Positions 49,939 to 59,984 of a DNA stretch of 64,000 nucleotides are shown piece by piece. Where the stretch lies: the NCBI GenBank assembly GCA_026770025.1, contig JAMXDE010000011.1, positions 2,046,001 to 2,110,000 of the forward strand, given 5' to 3'. Below the pieces are notes generated by a model. That model saw only the letters and a program-made list of their open reading frames with translations. It made no database searches and had not been told where the DNA came from. Source of the stretch: Craspedostauros australis (lineage: Eukaryota > Bacillariophyta > Bacillariophyceae > Mastogloiales > Achnanthaceae). Made by a program: the position numbers and the translations under genes. How positions within the stretch are numbered: the stretch's first letter is position 1; the number at the start of each line of letters is the position of its first letter.

Positions 49939-52900
49939 TCAACGATGGCGAACTCGCTTTGCTCTGTTCTCGGGTGAATCGAAGTAGGACCTGCCGTAGT
50001 GGTCGTACAGCATCCCAGGGGCGTTCTTGTCTCGCGGGTGCTCTGTCTCATCCCAGCCGCTGTCTGGAGGTTCAACCGCGTTGTGGATGTCCACCATGCC
50101 GATGGCATCTTCTGCCTTTTGCTGCAGGTCGGGGTCGAGATGATCCAGCATGTCGTATCGTTTGAGGATGCGGTACGTGAAACAGAGGAACTCTTCATCC
50201 GGTTCATCACAGCCAGAGTGCATGGACATGGGGTCGCAGTACAGGAAGTTCTCGTAGTCATCGACGTCTCCATCGAAACCGCCGTAGGCGAACGCGCTGC
50301 ACTCCATGACTCGGAGCACCGCCACAGCATCCTCCAACGACACGGAATTGCGGAACATCAGCCGCGCGTGCGCTTGCGACAAGCGGATCAATGATTCCAG
50401 GAACCGGACGGTGATGGGGATGATGGACTGCCTGGAGGAACGGATCTTCTCATAGTGCCTCTCCAAGAGCATGGCCGCTTGATCGCTCATCGCAGGCTGG
50501 AACTGTTCCTTCACGATGGAAATGTACGCCCGCAGCTTGTCGAGCGTCCACAGGCCGCCGTCGTCGGTGCCGCCTGCACATTCCAATCCGGATCCCTGAA
50601 GTGGCAGCAGTTGATCAAACGGAAGCGATTAGAGCAGAGGAGAATGGAGCAACCAATGGTGAGCCAAGCAGCTGCGGTCGTAGATGCAGCATCAATAGTC
50701 GATTCTGCGAATTCGCCGCCTAAAAGACCAGATCGCCGGCATGCAGCCAGGCAGAGCAACAGGATGAAAATCAACATCATACGAGTACGGAGAACTTGCA
50801 AGTATGTCTACCACAATCAACCAATGAAGTAGCGAGAAACTCACCTGGATGGCGCGATTGAGAAGAAACGTCGTGACCTTGTCATCGCGCTCAATATCAG
50901 GGCTGTCCACGAGCTTGAAGATGATGTCGAAGCGAGACAGGAGGGGAGTTCCAAGGCCCGTATTCGTGGAGAGGCATGCGTTGTTGTCATAGATGTAGTC
51001 ACGTGGGTTCATGACGGCGATGATGGTCGTTCTGCAATTGAGTTTGCACACGATGCCCGCCTTGGCAACTGACAGCGTCTGCTGTTCCATTGCTTCGTGG
51101 ATGGTGGTACGATCCGCGCTCTTGATGCAACCGAACTCATCGATGCAGCAAACGCCTTTGTCGGCCAGAATCAGAGCACCTGCCTCCAGTGCAAATTCCT
51201 TCCCGTTGCCTTCGCGAACGGCGGCGCAGGTGAGACCGGCGGACGTTGTTCCCACCCCCGTCGTGAGGATCGATCGTGGGCATAACGCCGCTGCATACCT
51301 CAAGATTTGTGACTTGCCTGTGCCAGGATCTCCAACGATGAGCATGTGGGACATGTCACGTCTGCGGGTCTGGATCGTCTTGCTGGAGCGCTGCGGCTTT
51401 GGCCTGTGTTCGCCGCCCTGTCCATAGTACGTGGGTTGGTTTGTTGGTGTCTGATCCATGAGCTGAAAAGGAACAGGAGTGGCAGTCATGGGGAACATGA
51501 TGTCATTGTCACCATTGTGGTTTTGGTTGTAATCTCCATGCGTAGCGGGCCCTTGATCCCCCACGCTGCGATCACCACTGCCGCGGCCGTCATCGTCATC
51601 ATGATCAGCATCGTTCTCTTCGGCATCCTGCGCCCGTTGAATGTATTCATCAACGGATGACTGTTCATACGCATCCGAAGAGACACCGCCAATCAGCGTC
51701 AGCATCAAACCGAGTTTGACGATCGGCAGTCCGTAGAGCTTGGGACAGACACCGCGGCAAATAAAATCACGCGCGGCAATGGGATTGGTCTCGTGCTGCG
51801 GTTGCCTCCAGAATGCATCGAATTCTTTGCGGAACTTCTCCAGACCGTCCATGGAACCACCGTCCTTGGTGCTCTTCCATGCCGATGATCCATTCTCCTC
51901 GATGATTCGGATGGAGTGCGCCTTCAACGCTGTTCCGATGTTGCAATCGACCGATGGCAAACCGGGTGAGTACCATTGCGCAATCATGGAACCGACGACG
52001 ACCACCTCGTCGCCTGGCTGGCAGTTGTCCACCAGGTCGTGCTCCAGCTTGATGAGGAGGGATTGTGGGATCTTGCCGACGCCGATCTTGGACGCGCCTT
52101 CCTGTATCTTGATCTCCTGGTAATCGGTATGCACGGACCCGCCATCCACTTCTTTGAAGTTGGTGCCTTTGCAGCGCTGTCCCGACTGCAGGATCAAGGG
52201 ACAACGGATGGGCTTACGAAGGGCGTTGGTGCGATCTTCCAGGTCGGCGCTTTGGAAGAAGGTCATGGAACACCCCTCCTTGCCAGTGCACTTGTAAATC
52301 CTCGCGCTTTCGTACATCTGCACGGGCGACGTCCGCACGACAGTTCCGCACACCTGGATAATCTTGCCCACATCCGCTGCTTCAATCTTCGCAATGGAAG
52401 ATCGGCAGCATGTCGGTGGGAGATTGACCAACCGCGCGTGAACCCGCGTGGATGGCAACTCCTTGCCGTTGCCTTTGTCTCCCTTCACGAAGGTCGGCTC
52501 CCTGATAGCATCATTGCTGTTGCCATTGATGTTGCCATTGGTGTTGCCATTGGTGTTGCCACTCCTTTTGCTGCTCTGCAGATGCTTCTGTGCTTTGACG
52601 ATCGCATTCACCAGCAGCGGGATGAGGGAAGATGGGTACTTGAGCAGCAGATGACCCAAAACGGGTCGAGCTGACAACATCTCGAACATGTCCACTTGAA
52701 GACTGCCGCGGTGCGTTGGCATGAGTACGAAGTATGATACGTATGTGTGGGCATGTATGCGTGAGACATGTGCCAATGGTACGCGAGGAAATGTGAGTGA
52801 TGCGACGATGGCATTGTGGGTGGGAATGGCAAAGTTCCATTGCAGAGAGCACTCTGCTATCTTCCGTGCCGAGTCAAGGCAATCAATCAGGACCATCGAT

Positions 52901-53230
52901 GGTCTTACGTGCTCATACGCACCTGTAGTCCCTTGTCGTGGTTGACGCAGACTGCAGCAGCACTTCGAGCGATGCGCAGCACGTCGCGGATGTCAGGAGA
53001 TGATCCAAGAACTTGTCGGTCACCTGATCTGGGTTGTCGCCCAGATCCCTGCACGTTGCCTGACACAGTCGTTCCGCAGTCCACGAGCCTTCGCCGTTGT
53101 TGTTGTTGTTGTTGTTGTTGTTATTATTGTTATTGTTGCCGTGAGGGTAGCGGTTGCCGTCGTCACTGCTTGCGTCGTTCTCGTCGTCGTAGTCGTCCCA
53201 CGGCGTGCTCTCATGGTTTGGATTCGCCAT
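49939..53230 (-). CDS. MCM9: MCM9-like replicative/repair helicase
   Basis: Three exons (53230-52923, 52702-50845, 50595-49939) with introns of 220 bp (phase 2) and 249 bp (phase 0) give 940 residues. The N-terminus has an Asn run of about 14. The MCM N-domain includes [12 protein letters not shown] across intron 1, [13 protein letters not shown], a zinc site (KCTGKEGC and RCP...RCKGTNF), [10 protein letters not shown] and the [19 protein letters not shown] stretch. The AAA+ core has Walker [16 protein letters not shown] (near 560), VGTTSAGLT, Walker B CCIDEFG (near 620), the sensor in MNPRDYIYD and the arginine finger LLSRFD (near 688). GDPGTGKSQ and [18 protein letters not shown] are closer to MCM9 than to MCM2-7. 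MCM9 works with MCM8 in homologous recombination repair; MCM8 is not in this window. A long acidic insertion (about 420-480) precedes Walker A. Confidence 0.88.
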
Positions 53231-53720
53231 TGTACAGTACAGACAGGTGCAAGGTTTGGTTGTGCCAACCGAAGTGGAAAGGGAGGAGTGGGGAGCGAGT
53301 GTGGAAGTATGGTACGACTACGGATGCTCTGGACATCGAAATCAAGCTGAATGAAAGGAAGTAGCTGACGACTTGTGGCAAGATTTGAGTGTGCATCCGG
53401 AACCCCAAAGTTTCCCTCCACTTCGATCTCAGTCTCCGCGAAGTCGTCTCACGTGTGTCATGTACTCGTTCAAAAGGCAAGGAGGAGGAAATCTCAATCC
53501 GACAAAGTCGGCGAGCCGTCTCCCGATAGTCCAGAGCATCAAAAACACATCGTAGATGTTGTGGCCGTGAACGTTTGGTTTATTGTGCTGAAAGTATTAT
53601 AATATCATAATATGTTCCTGGCGTCGATGGATTCATGTCATCCGAGACTTGCCATGACACATCGTAGTCTCTCCACGAGTACATACCAGTACAAGGACCG
53701 GTCTAAAGCGGGTATCGTCT
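53231..53720. other. Spacer between MCM9 and zinc-knuckle genes
   Basis: This 490-bp region is the upstream side of MCM9 and the 3' side of the minus-strand gene at 53721. No gene is recognised. Confidence 0.5.
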
Positions 53721-55555
53721 TCACACGCCTGCCACCTTGTGTTCCGGGAGCGACAGGGCGGAGTCCCCGAGGTCGGAATCCGGGCCAACACCCGTCGTGG
53801 TCGTTTCTGGTTCCTGCAAATTCAATTCTGTGCCGCTGCCTGTCGGTGCTAGGTCGTTGAATTCCAACTCTGGACCCGGTCCTACGCCCGTATCCACAGA
53901 GGTCGGTGGTGGCCCCTTCGCAGGATCGGTCGGATCCATGTGAGACTGATGTTGCTGCATTGGTGGTTGTCGACCAGAATCGTTGTGCTGCCTCATCGAC
54001 TGCTGATGTGGTTGGTGATCACCCTCGTGCCCGCGCAAGTGCTGCACCACTTGCTTTCTGGTGCCATCGCCCGATTCCAGCGTAATCATCTGCGGATGCG
54101 GCTCGCCGATGCAGTTGATGTCCGAATCGTCCATCCCAGCTTCCGTCGCGTACGATTCCGGCAAACCCTGGATTTTGATGTTCAAACGACGCAACGTCAT
54201 GAACTCGTCCATCTCCACCTGCACGGCTGCGCTTCTCATTTCTGGCAAAGGTTCGCCGGGTCGTCTGCTGACCTTCGGTTGGTACGGGCAAACGTGGCCT
54301 TTCTTTGGGACTCCGCACTGCGATCGCAAACGAAAATGAAATAGAAGGGGTCACGGAGGGTGGCATGGTATATGTGTATCGAATGTGTATGTGGGTGGGG
54401 AGGATTGCAATTGCAATCGCAAACACAATTATAACGTGCGTAGCAGAAGCAAAAAGAAATGTTCTGTTAGATCTGTGCGTTGCGCATTGCACCCCAATGC
54501 CGACCAACAAATGGGACAGGACAGAATGACAACACCAACAAACAGATGCACACATGCATGCAAAGACGACGTACCCTTCCGCACTTGTAGCTCCCGCGTC
54601 CTTTGTCCTTCGTGCTTCCCGTTTCTCGCCCGGTCTCCGAGGCGTTGCCATCTTCCTCGTACCCTTGTCCGGTGCTGCGTCCGGTGTACGTCTCCGTGTC
54701 GGGTGCATCCGATACTGGCGGGCAGATCACGCCGCCACCTGGCATCGGCCCATTGTTGTAACCGGCCATCATGTTGGGCGAGGATCGCGGCCGGTTCTGC
54801 GACACGCGGGCGGGTGAGTTGGATCCGTACGGTTGTCCATATGCGGGCTGACCCATGGAGGTTGGTGGGGGCGGTGGCGGACTGCTGCCGTACACTCCGT
54901 GCGGTTGAGATTGCGCTTGTGGCGCGTTGCCCCACTGGTGCTGTGGCCACTGCTGTCCTCCCCCGTGCGACTGATTCCATTGGTAACCGCCGCCGCCGGC
55001 ACCACCACCGGGTCCGCCATTGGGTGGTGGTGGGCCGTCGTGTCCACTGCCAGGTGGCGGAGCCGCGCTCACGGAGGGATCGGGCGTCTTGGAGCCGCTG
55101 GCATGCCGGCTGCCTGGCGTCCCCATCTTGGCTATTCTCGAATTGCTCGCGGGGGTGCCCGACATTGGTCCTGGTGGCGGTGGTCCATGTCCTCTGTAGG
55201 ACGGCGGTGGACCTCCGTATCCCGGCCGTTCAGGCGTCATGGCAGGTGCCGAATGTGCGCTGTTGCGCTGACCATACATTGCGTTTGGTGGGGGCGCCGA
55301 CACGGAGCCTGGACCCCACGAATGCGGGGGTGGATGCGGAGGATGGCCTCCGTACTGCCCGGGTCCATGCTGCCACGGCATGTATCCCGACTGCGGCCCC
55401 ATGTGACCGAGGCTTCCTGGTGCACCGTACTGGGGGTGCTGGTAGGCCCCCTGCGGTGGCATGCGTCCGTATCCCGAGTGGTAGCCGTCATGAGGACCGC
55501 CCATTGGACCTCCGTCTGGCTTGTGCCGCTTGCTGGCTGGGTTCGTTCCTGGCAT
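53721..55555 (-). CDS. Pro/Gly-rich protein with CxxC...HxC zinc knuckle
   Basis: Two exons (55555-54575 and 54317-53721) flank a 257-bp phase-0 intron, giving 525 residues. The start is the first ATG (MPGTNPASKRHKPDGG); upstream extension uses GTG only. Residues 1-300 are low-complexity Pro, Gly, Gln, His and Tyr, as in RNA-binding or phase-separating proteins. Across the intron the peptide SYKCGRCGVPKKGHVCPYQP forms a C-x2-C-x6-H-x-C zinc knuckle, and the intron falls between CGR and CG. A short structured segment follows (VQVEMDEFMTLRRLNIKIQG), then a disordered acidic tail rich in Gln, His, Pro and Thr. I recall similar CGxCGxPKKGHxC knuckles in stramenopile proteins; that comparison is from memory. 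The function is unknown, but a nuclear nucleic-acid or protein-binding role is plausible. Confidence 0.7.
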
Positions 55556-57032
55556 CGTTGCTTCGTGTCTGCGACGATTGCTGTTGTCAAACACGCGGAT
55601 GGACTCTGCACACGATCAACCGATGGATGGGCTGTGTTCCCTCTTCTTCTTCCTCTCCCCTTCCTATTCTTCTCTGAATGTGAGGCGAAGATCGTTGTCG
55701 GCTGATTTGGTTGCTTCCTGACCGTTGATGAATGCCTTCCGATTGAAGTCGATGCAGTGGAGCGCAGTTGAGTGCGTTGTTGAGTGTGTTGTTGAGTGCA
55801 GCTGGGTGTAGTTGGACGTTGTTGAACCGACGATGAAGATGAAGATGGTGATGTGTGCGTTATCAAGGGTCGCGAAGGACTATCGACGAACGTCGTTGAG
55901 TGGGGTTGGTCGCTGCGTTTCACGGCACTGCAACCAATAAGCAAAACGCAAAAGGCAAAAGGAGGAACTGATGCGAAGGTCACAGCGAGCCAAGATGTCG
56001 GTGGAGTGAGGAACGATGTTGGGTTGAGTGTGTGGTATCTGTGCGTCCTCCACTGTTGTCGGTTGTTGTTGCCATCGTGTTGCTGTCTCCGCGAGATTTT
56101 TCCCAACCGATGAACACACGACCTCAGGACTCGCTCACTCCTCTCGGCGCAAATCTCTTCGCGTCTTTTCGTGGTTGTTGATGTTGTTTCCCACTCGTTA
56201 TCCGTAACGTGCGATTGGCGTGGTACGGTTATCTCACTTTTGTTTGACTCCCTCAACGCTTTTGGCCTGATTCAACGGATAGGATGTGGCCAATGGCATC
56301 TAAGTACTATGACGCTCATAAATGAGTGTATCCTTCGTATCCTAATAATATTTATGATTCACGACATTCGATCAGACACGTGAAATCGAACACGAAGCAC
56401 CAGCGGAGTCTATCGGGCACACAATATTATCGTGTTCAACGATGATGTGCAATTGTGCACAGCATTCTGCTACACGCATGGTGAGTGAGGACAGAACAAC
56501 AGTCCACACATCCTGGCATCTGCACACATCCACACACGCACACACGCAAACTTTTATGTACTCTATGATTAGGACGGAATATTAGGATTCGATCATGGTC
56601 GACAAGAGTGCAAGGCTGATGATCACTAGTCTAGATCAGTCTATGGTAGACTGTGTGCGGTGCTTCTGTCCTTAGCTCGTGCGATGCGTGCAAATGGCCA
56701 ACCATTTCTGTGGGGATGTGAGGCCAGGAACCCTTCCGAATCTACTTCTCAGACGCTCCTACCATCCATACTCGTACAATCGGCATTGTGCTGCATGGTG
56801 CTGCATATCACTGATGGAGTAGAGTCGTCTTCACCTTCGCACTTTATCCAGATCGCACAGGACACGGCGCCAGATCGTATGTTCAAGTCCAATCGCAGGG
56901 CATGTCATCAGATCCCGACTCCTCCTTCACAATACTTGTGTTTGGAAGATTAGGGTCGCCTTTGCGTGCCGTCTTCGGCAACTTCATGAAGTGCTCGTCC
57001 GTATTATATGCTTGACGCAATTATAACACTAT
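55556..57032. other. Upstream region of zinc-knuckle gene and spacer
   Basis: This is presumed promoter and 5' UTR on the minus strand up to about 56250. A long open frame (55237-56256) there is Ser/Thr/Gln-rich, lacks domains and overlaps the true coding exon in another frame. Nothing is recognised from 56260 to 57032. Confidence 0.45.
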
Positions 57033-57476
57033 TCAACAGCTTGCCAACAAACCAACAGTGTGTCGTTTACAAAAGCCAAAAGATTTTGTGTTGTTCCGCA
57101 GGCACAAGCATCCGTACGACGACGTAGTTATCATACTAGCACCGTGTTGTTGTACGAAGATGGATTCCTCCGACCAAAAACCAGGCATTTTGTCGGATAA
57201 TTCTTCAATCCATGTCGTTTGATGGTATTCACATCTGCATATAATTGAATGATCCAACAATGCTTGCTTCAAACGACTAAATGCCTTGCAGAACGAGCTC
57301 AGCATTTTGAATTTGGACGACCACAAAGTGCGTGGTAGATTCTTGATACGCCACCAACGGTAACAAAGCGGCTTCACTGCCGTTGCTGCGCGAGTAAAAC
57401 AGACGCACCAGAAGCGGTGCTCATCATTGTTGTTGTTGTTGTTGTTGTCGTTCCTCTTTGTCGAAGCTCCCGACAT
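57033..57476 (-). CDS. Possible small hypothetical protein, 147 residues
   Basis: This open frame begins with ATG (MSGASTKRNDNNNNNNNDEH) and includes an Asn run like the one in MCM9. The rest is Cys/Trp/Arg-rich (CYRWWRIKNLPRTLWSSKFK and CRCEYHQTTWIEELSDK). No domain, signal peptide or membrane segment is recognised. It is the longest frame in a 2.3-kb gap and does not overlap another gene. It may be real or chance. Confidence 0.3.
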   Translation of the reverse strand: MSGASTKRNDNNNNNNNDEHRFWCVCFTRAATAVKPLCYRWWRIKNLPRTLWSSKFKMLSSFCKAFSRLKQALLDHSIICRCEYHQTTWIEELSDKMPGFWSEESIFVQQHGASMITTSSYGCLCLRNNTKSFGFCKRHTVGLLASC

Positions 57477-57851
57477 CTCCGCTTGTCCCCGTACCTCTGC
57501 TCTTGCATGTTGCCAACATACAAACAGCGCTTTCCTTACTTGAAGCGCTAGAGTTGCAGTGTGGTGACATGGAGTATCAGCCGGAGTAGGAACCGACGTT
57601 ATCCACCATCTTTAGAGAACCATCAATCACACTCCGCTCTCTGATATAGAATATATAATACGTCGCGCTAACACCCTTCACATCTGTGTCGACGCCTCAG
57701 TCTTCGCCAGCTTCATTCGTTGCTCCTTCCTGCCGACGACAGTCACCTCCGAAGACCAGTCCAGTCAACACATCGTCCCCATCCATCTCCGCATCCATCT
57801 CCGCATCCACATCCAAAGTGGGAAGGTCCTGACCATCGGCCATCAACCATC

Positions 57852-59768
57852 ATGAGCAATGCTGCATCCTTCTCGAGGATGGGGATCCATGGGAAGGATG
57901 CCCTGTCGAGGAACGGCGGACAGCGGAGGAGCCGCAGCGTCGGGAGGAGCACGCCTCCCACCAGCAGGGACATCATCCAGGAGGTCTACGATCGCATGGG
58001 CGTGTCGAAGCAGTCCTTGGATTCCGCAGGCAGAGGACGCTCCATGTATCGCTACGATGCAGACGGCAGCGCAAACGCCAGCACCATCAAGGCCGCTGCT
58101 CACAACTTCCAGACCGCTCCCCTGCAAAGGACGCAGCAGCACCAGCCCCAACATCAGCAGCCTCAACAACAGCATCGTGGCAGAGGCGACACCCCCGAGG
58201 ACGATGATCAGCGGCGGACGCGGTCGCTATCGCGAGGTCGCATGCAGGCCAGGTGGGACAAGATCGTCAACCGAGAGAAACCCCTCACGCCCACCAATGC
58301 TATGCGCCACGGCGGGCATCATCCGCATCACCATGCTGCGGAGAACAACTTCAGCGAACCGCCTGCTGTCGCCACAACGCCTGCGAAGCCAATGTCGCCG
58401 ACCATGATTGCGAGAACCGGCTCCATGGACCGGAGCGTCAACGTGCCAGAAATACACCGTGTCGGCAGCACCATCGGGAATTCATCGGCCGCCAAAGCTA
58501 CTGCAGTGGTTGGGACCACCGCAAATGCAGGGGGTATGGGCAGGTCGGATCGTGCGGTTCATCCCGCGAATGCCAACGATGGCAGACAGTATTCCGTCTA
58601 CGGACCTGCCAAGCAACCTGCTGCATACGACAGCCGCTATTCCAACCTGTCTTCGTCAGCGCAGAAACGAACGCATGTGCATTCCAACCCCCACGCAAAC
58701 GGCGCCAGCGTCAATGCATTGACCTCCAACGCAGCATACCATGAGGTGGCCAACGCCGGGGATATGGAACAGGACGAAAAGAAGGATGACGATCCCGTCA
58801 TGCAGGACGGAGGAGAAGCAGACGCGTCGGCTCGGCAAGTCTCGATCCGCGACAGAATCAATGCCTTCAACCCCGCCAAGCCTGTCCCGCGATACAGCCG
58901 ACGCAGCTTTGGAATGAGGCCCAACGACCAGATGCCTCACAAGGTTGACGGGTATGCCGGGAGAAAATCGGAGGCCATGTCACCATCGCGGCCAGGCAAA
59001 TACACCGTCGATATTGGTGCAAATGAGACGCAGGCGCCACCCAACGGTCCCACCATGCCAGCGTCGTCACACACCAACCATTCCGCAGTCTCCAACACCA
59101 TGGACGGTGGTCAGAGAGCCGTGGGCAATGAACCCATAAGCGCTGCTCGAGGATCAGCTCATTACAAATCGGCCGGTCAATCGGCACCTGTCGTGGCCAA
59201 GGGCGGTTCCCGATTCCCATCATCGGCAACGAATCAGCACCAAACTTCGACCAATTCCATCACGAGCCGATCCTCCAAATCGTCAACAAAAGTCGCGAAT
59301 GTCTTCCTGGCAGCAATCAATGGTCCCAACCGCGGTCTGCCGATCTCTTCACCGTCACGGTCCGGCCTCAACGTGCCCGAGATCGTTGTGGAAGAACGAC
59401 CGGCCAACGCGGACGCCTTCTCGGTTGCCAACTCGACGATCACCGGCATGCCAGAGGATCACATGCAGGGATCGCCAAGCAAACGGCAGGTGGTTTGCGG
59501 TCTGCCAGGCCCCAAGTCGGGTTTCAACCTGCAGGATAGATACAACAGCTACGCAGGCAAGCAGAACGGCGCCATGACGCAGGAAAGCATGGAACGCATC
59601 ATCGATGAGCGCGTTCAGAACCAGATGACTGCCCTCGAGGCTCGTTTTGAAGAACGTCTATGCGCGATCGAGAAGAACCTGGAGGAACGATACCGTTCCC
59701 AAATACAGGCGCTGGAAGCCAAGGCAAAGGAGCTCAAGCGAATGGTGCATGATGGCAGGCCAATGTGA
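57852..59768 (+). CDS. Coiled-coil protein with DVYDRMGV-like and DRINAF motifs
   Basis: A single exon of 638 residues from the first ATG (MSNAASFSRMGIHGKD). The N-terminus is Arg/Ser-rich and contains TSRDIIQEVYDRMGVSKQSL (about 37-56), a predicted amphipathic helix. A second short motif, QVSIRDRINAFNPAKPVPRY, lies near residue 330. Most of the protein is disordered, with Asn, Ala, Ser and Gln. The last 60 residues are a strong heptad coiled coil (MERIIDERVQNQM, ALEARFEERLCAIEKNLEER, IQALEAKAKELKRM). I do not recognise a named family. EVYDRMGV and DRINAF short motifs separated by disorder look like docking motifs in multicopy algal proteins, which is inference. It converges on DMAP1 with a 216-bp gap. 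Confidence 0.65.
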   Translation: MSNAASFSRMGIHGKDALSRNGGQRRSRSVGRSTPPTSRDIIQEVYDRMGVSKQSLDSAGRGRSMYRYDADGSANASTIKAAAHNFQTAPLQRTQQHQPQHQQPQQQHRGRGDTPEDDDQRRTRSLSRGRMQARWDKIVNREKPLTPTNAMRHGGHHPHHHAAENNFSEPPAVATTPAKPMSPTMIARTGSMDRSVNVPEIHRVGSTIGNSSAAKATAVVGTTANAGGMGRSDRAVHPANANDGRQYSVYGPAKQPAAYDSRYSNLSSSAQKRTHVHSNPHANGASVNALTSNAAYHEVANAGDMEQDEKKDDDPVMQDGGEADASARQVSIRDRINAFNPAKPVPRYSRRSFGMRPNDQMPHKVDGYAGRKSEAMSPSRPGKYTVDIGANETQAPPNGPTMPASSHTNHSAVSNTMDGGQRAVGNEPISAARGSAHYKSAGQSAPVVAKGGSRFPSSATNQHQTSTNSITSRSSKSSTKVANVFLAAINGPNRGLPISSPSRSGLNVPEIVVEERPANADAFSVANSTITGMPEDHMQGSPSKRQVVCGLPGPKSGFNLQDRYNSYAGKQNGAMTQESMERIIDERVQNQMTALEARFEERLCAIEKNLEERYRSQIQALEAKAKELKRMVHDGRPM

Positions 59769-59984
59769 GAAGGGGGAGCAATACGAATACTAGTATACCA
59801 TTGTAGGGTATATGTTATTGTGCATAGTGGAATCAATGTATTATCCAATAGGAGGGGTGCTTTCACAATACTACTCTGAGTTATGATTGCACGATGCAGC
59901 ATCGTGTATCCACGCATGGTACATTTGTGCCGTGGAAACGAGACAATACAGTGGTTGGCGCATTGCTCATGCACACACTGTATG

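Noticed and set aside
52703-52922. Upstream extension of the MCM9 exon 2 frame up to 52896
   Set aside because: The frame is open but a GT-AG intron joins exon 1 to residues [10 protein letters not shown] in frame, restoring an MCM-like N-domain. The extension is intron sequence.
55237-56256. 339-residue minus-strand open frame overlapping the zinc-knuckle gene
   Set aside because: It is Ser/Thr/Gln low complexity with no domain and shares DNA with exon 1 of the zinc-knuckle gene in another frame. It is more likely 5' UTR plus an out-of-frame shadow.
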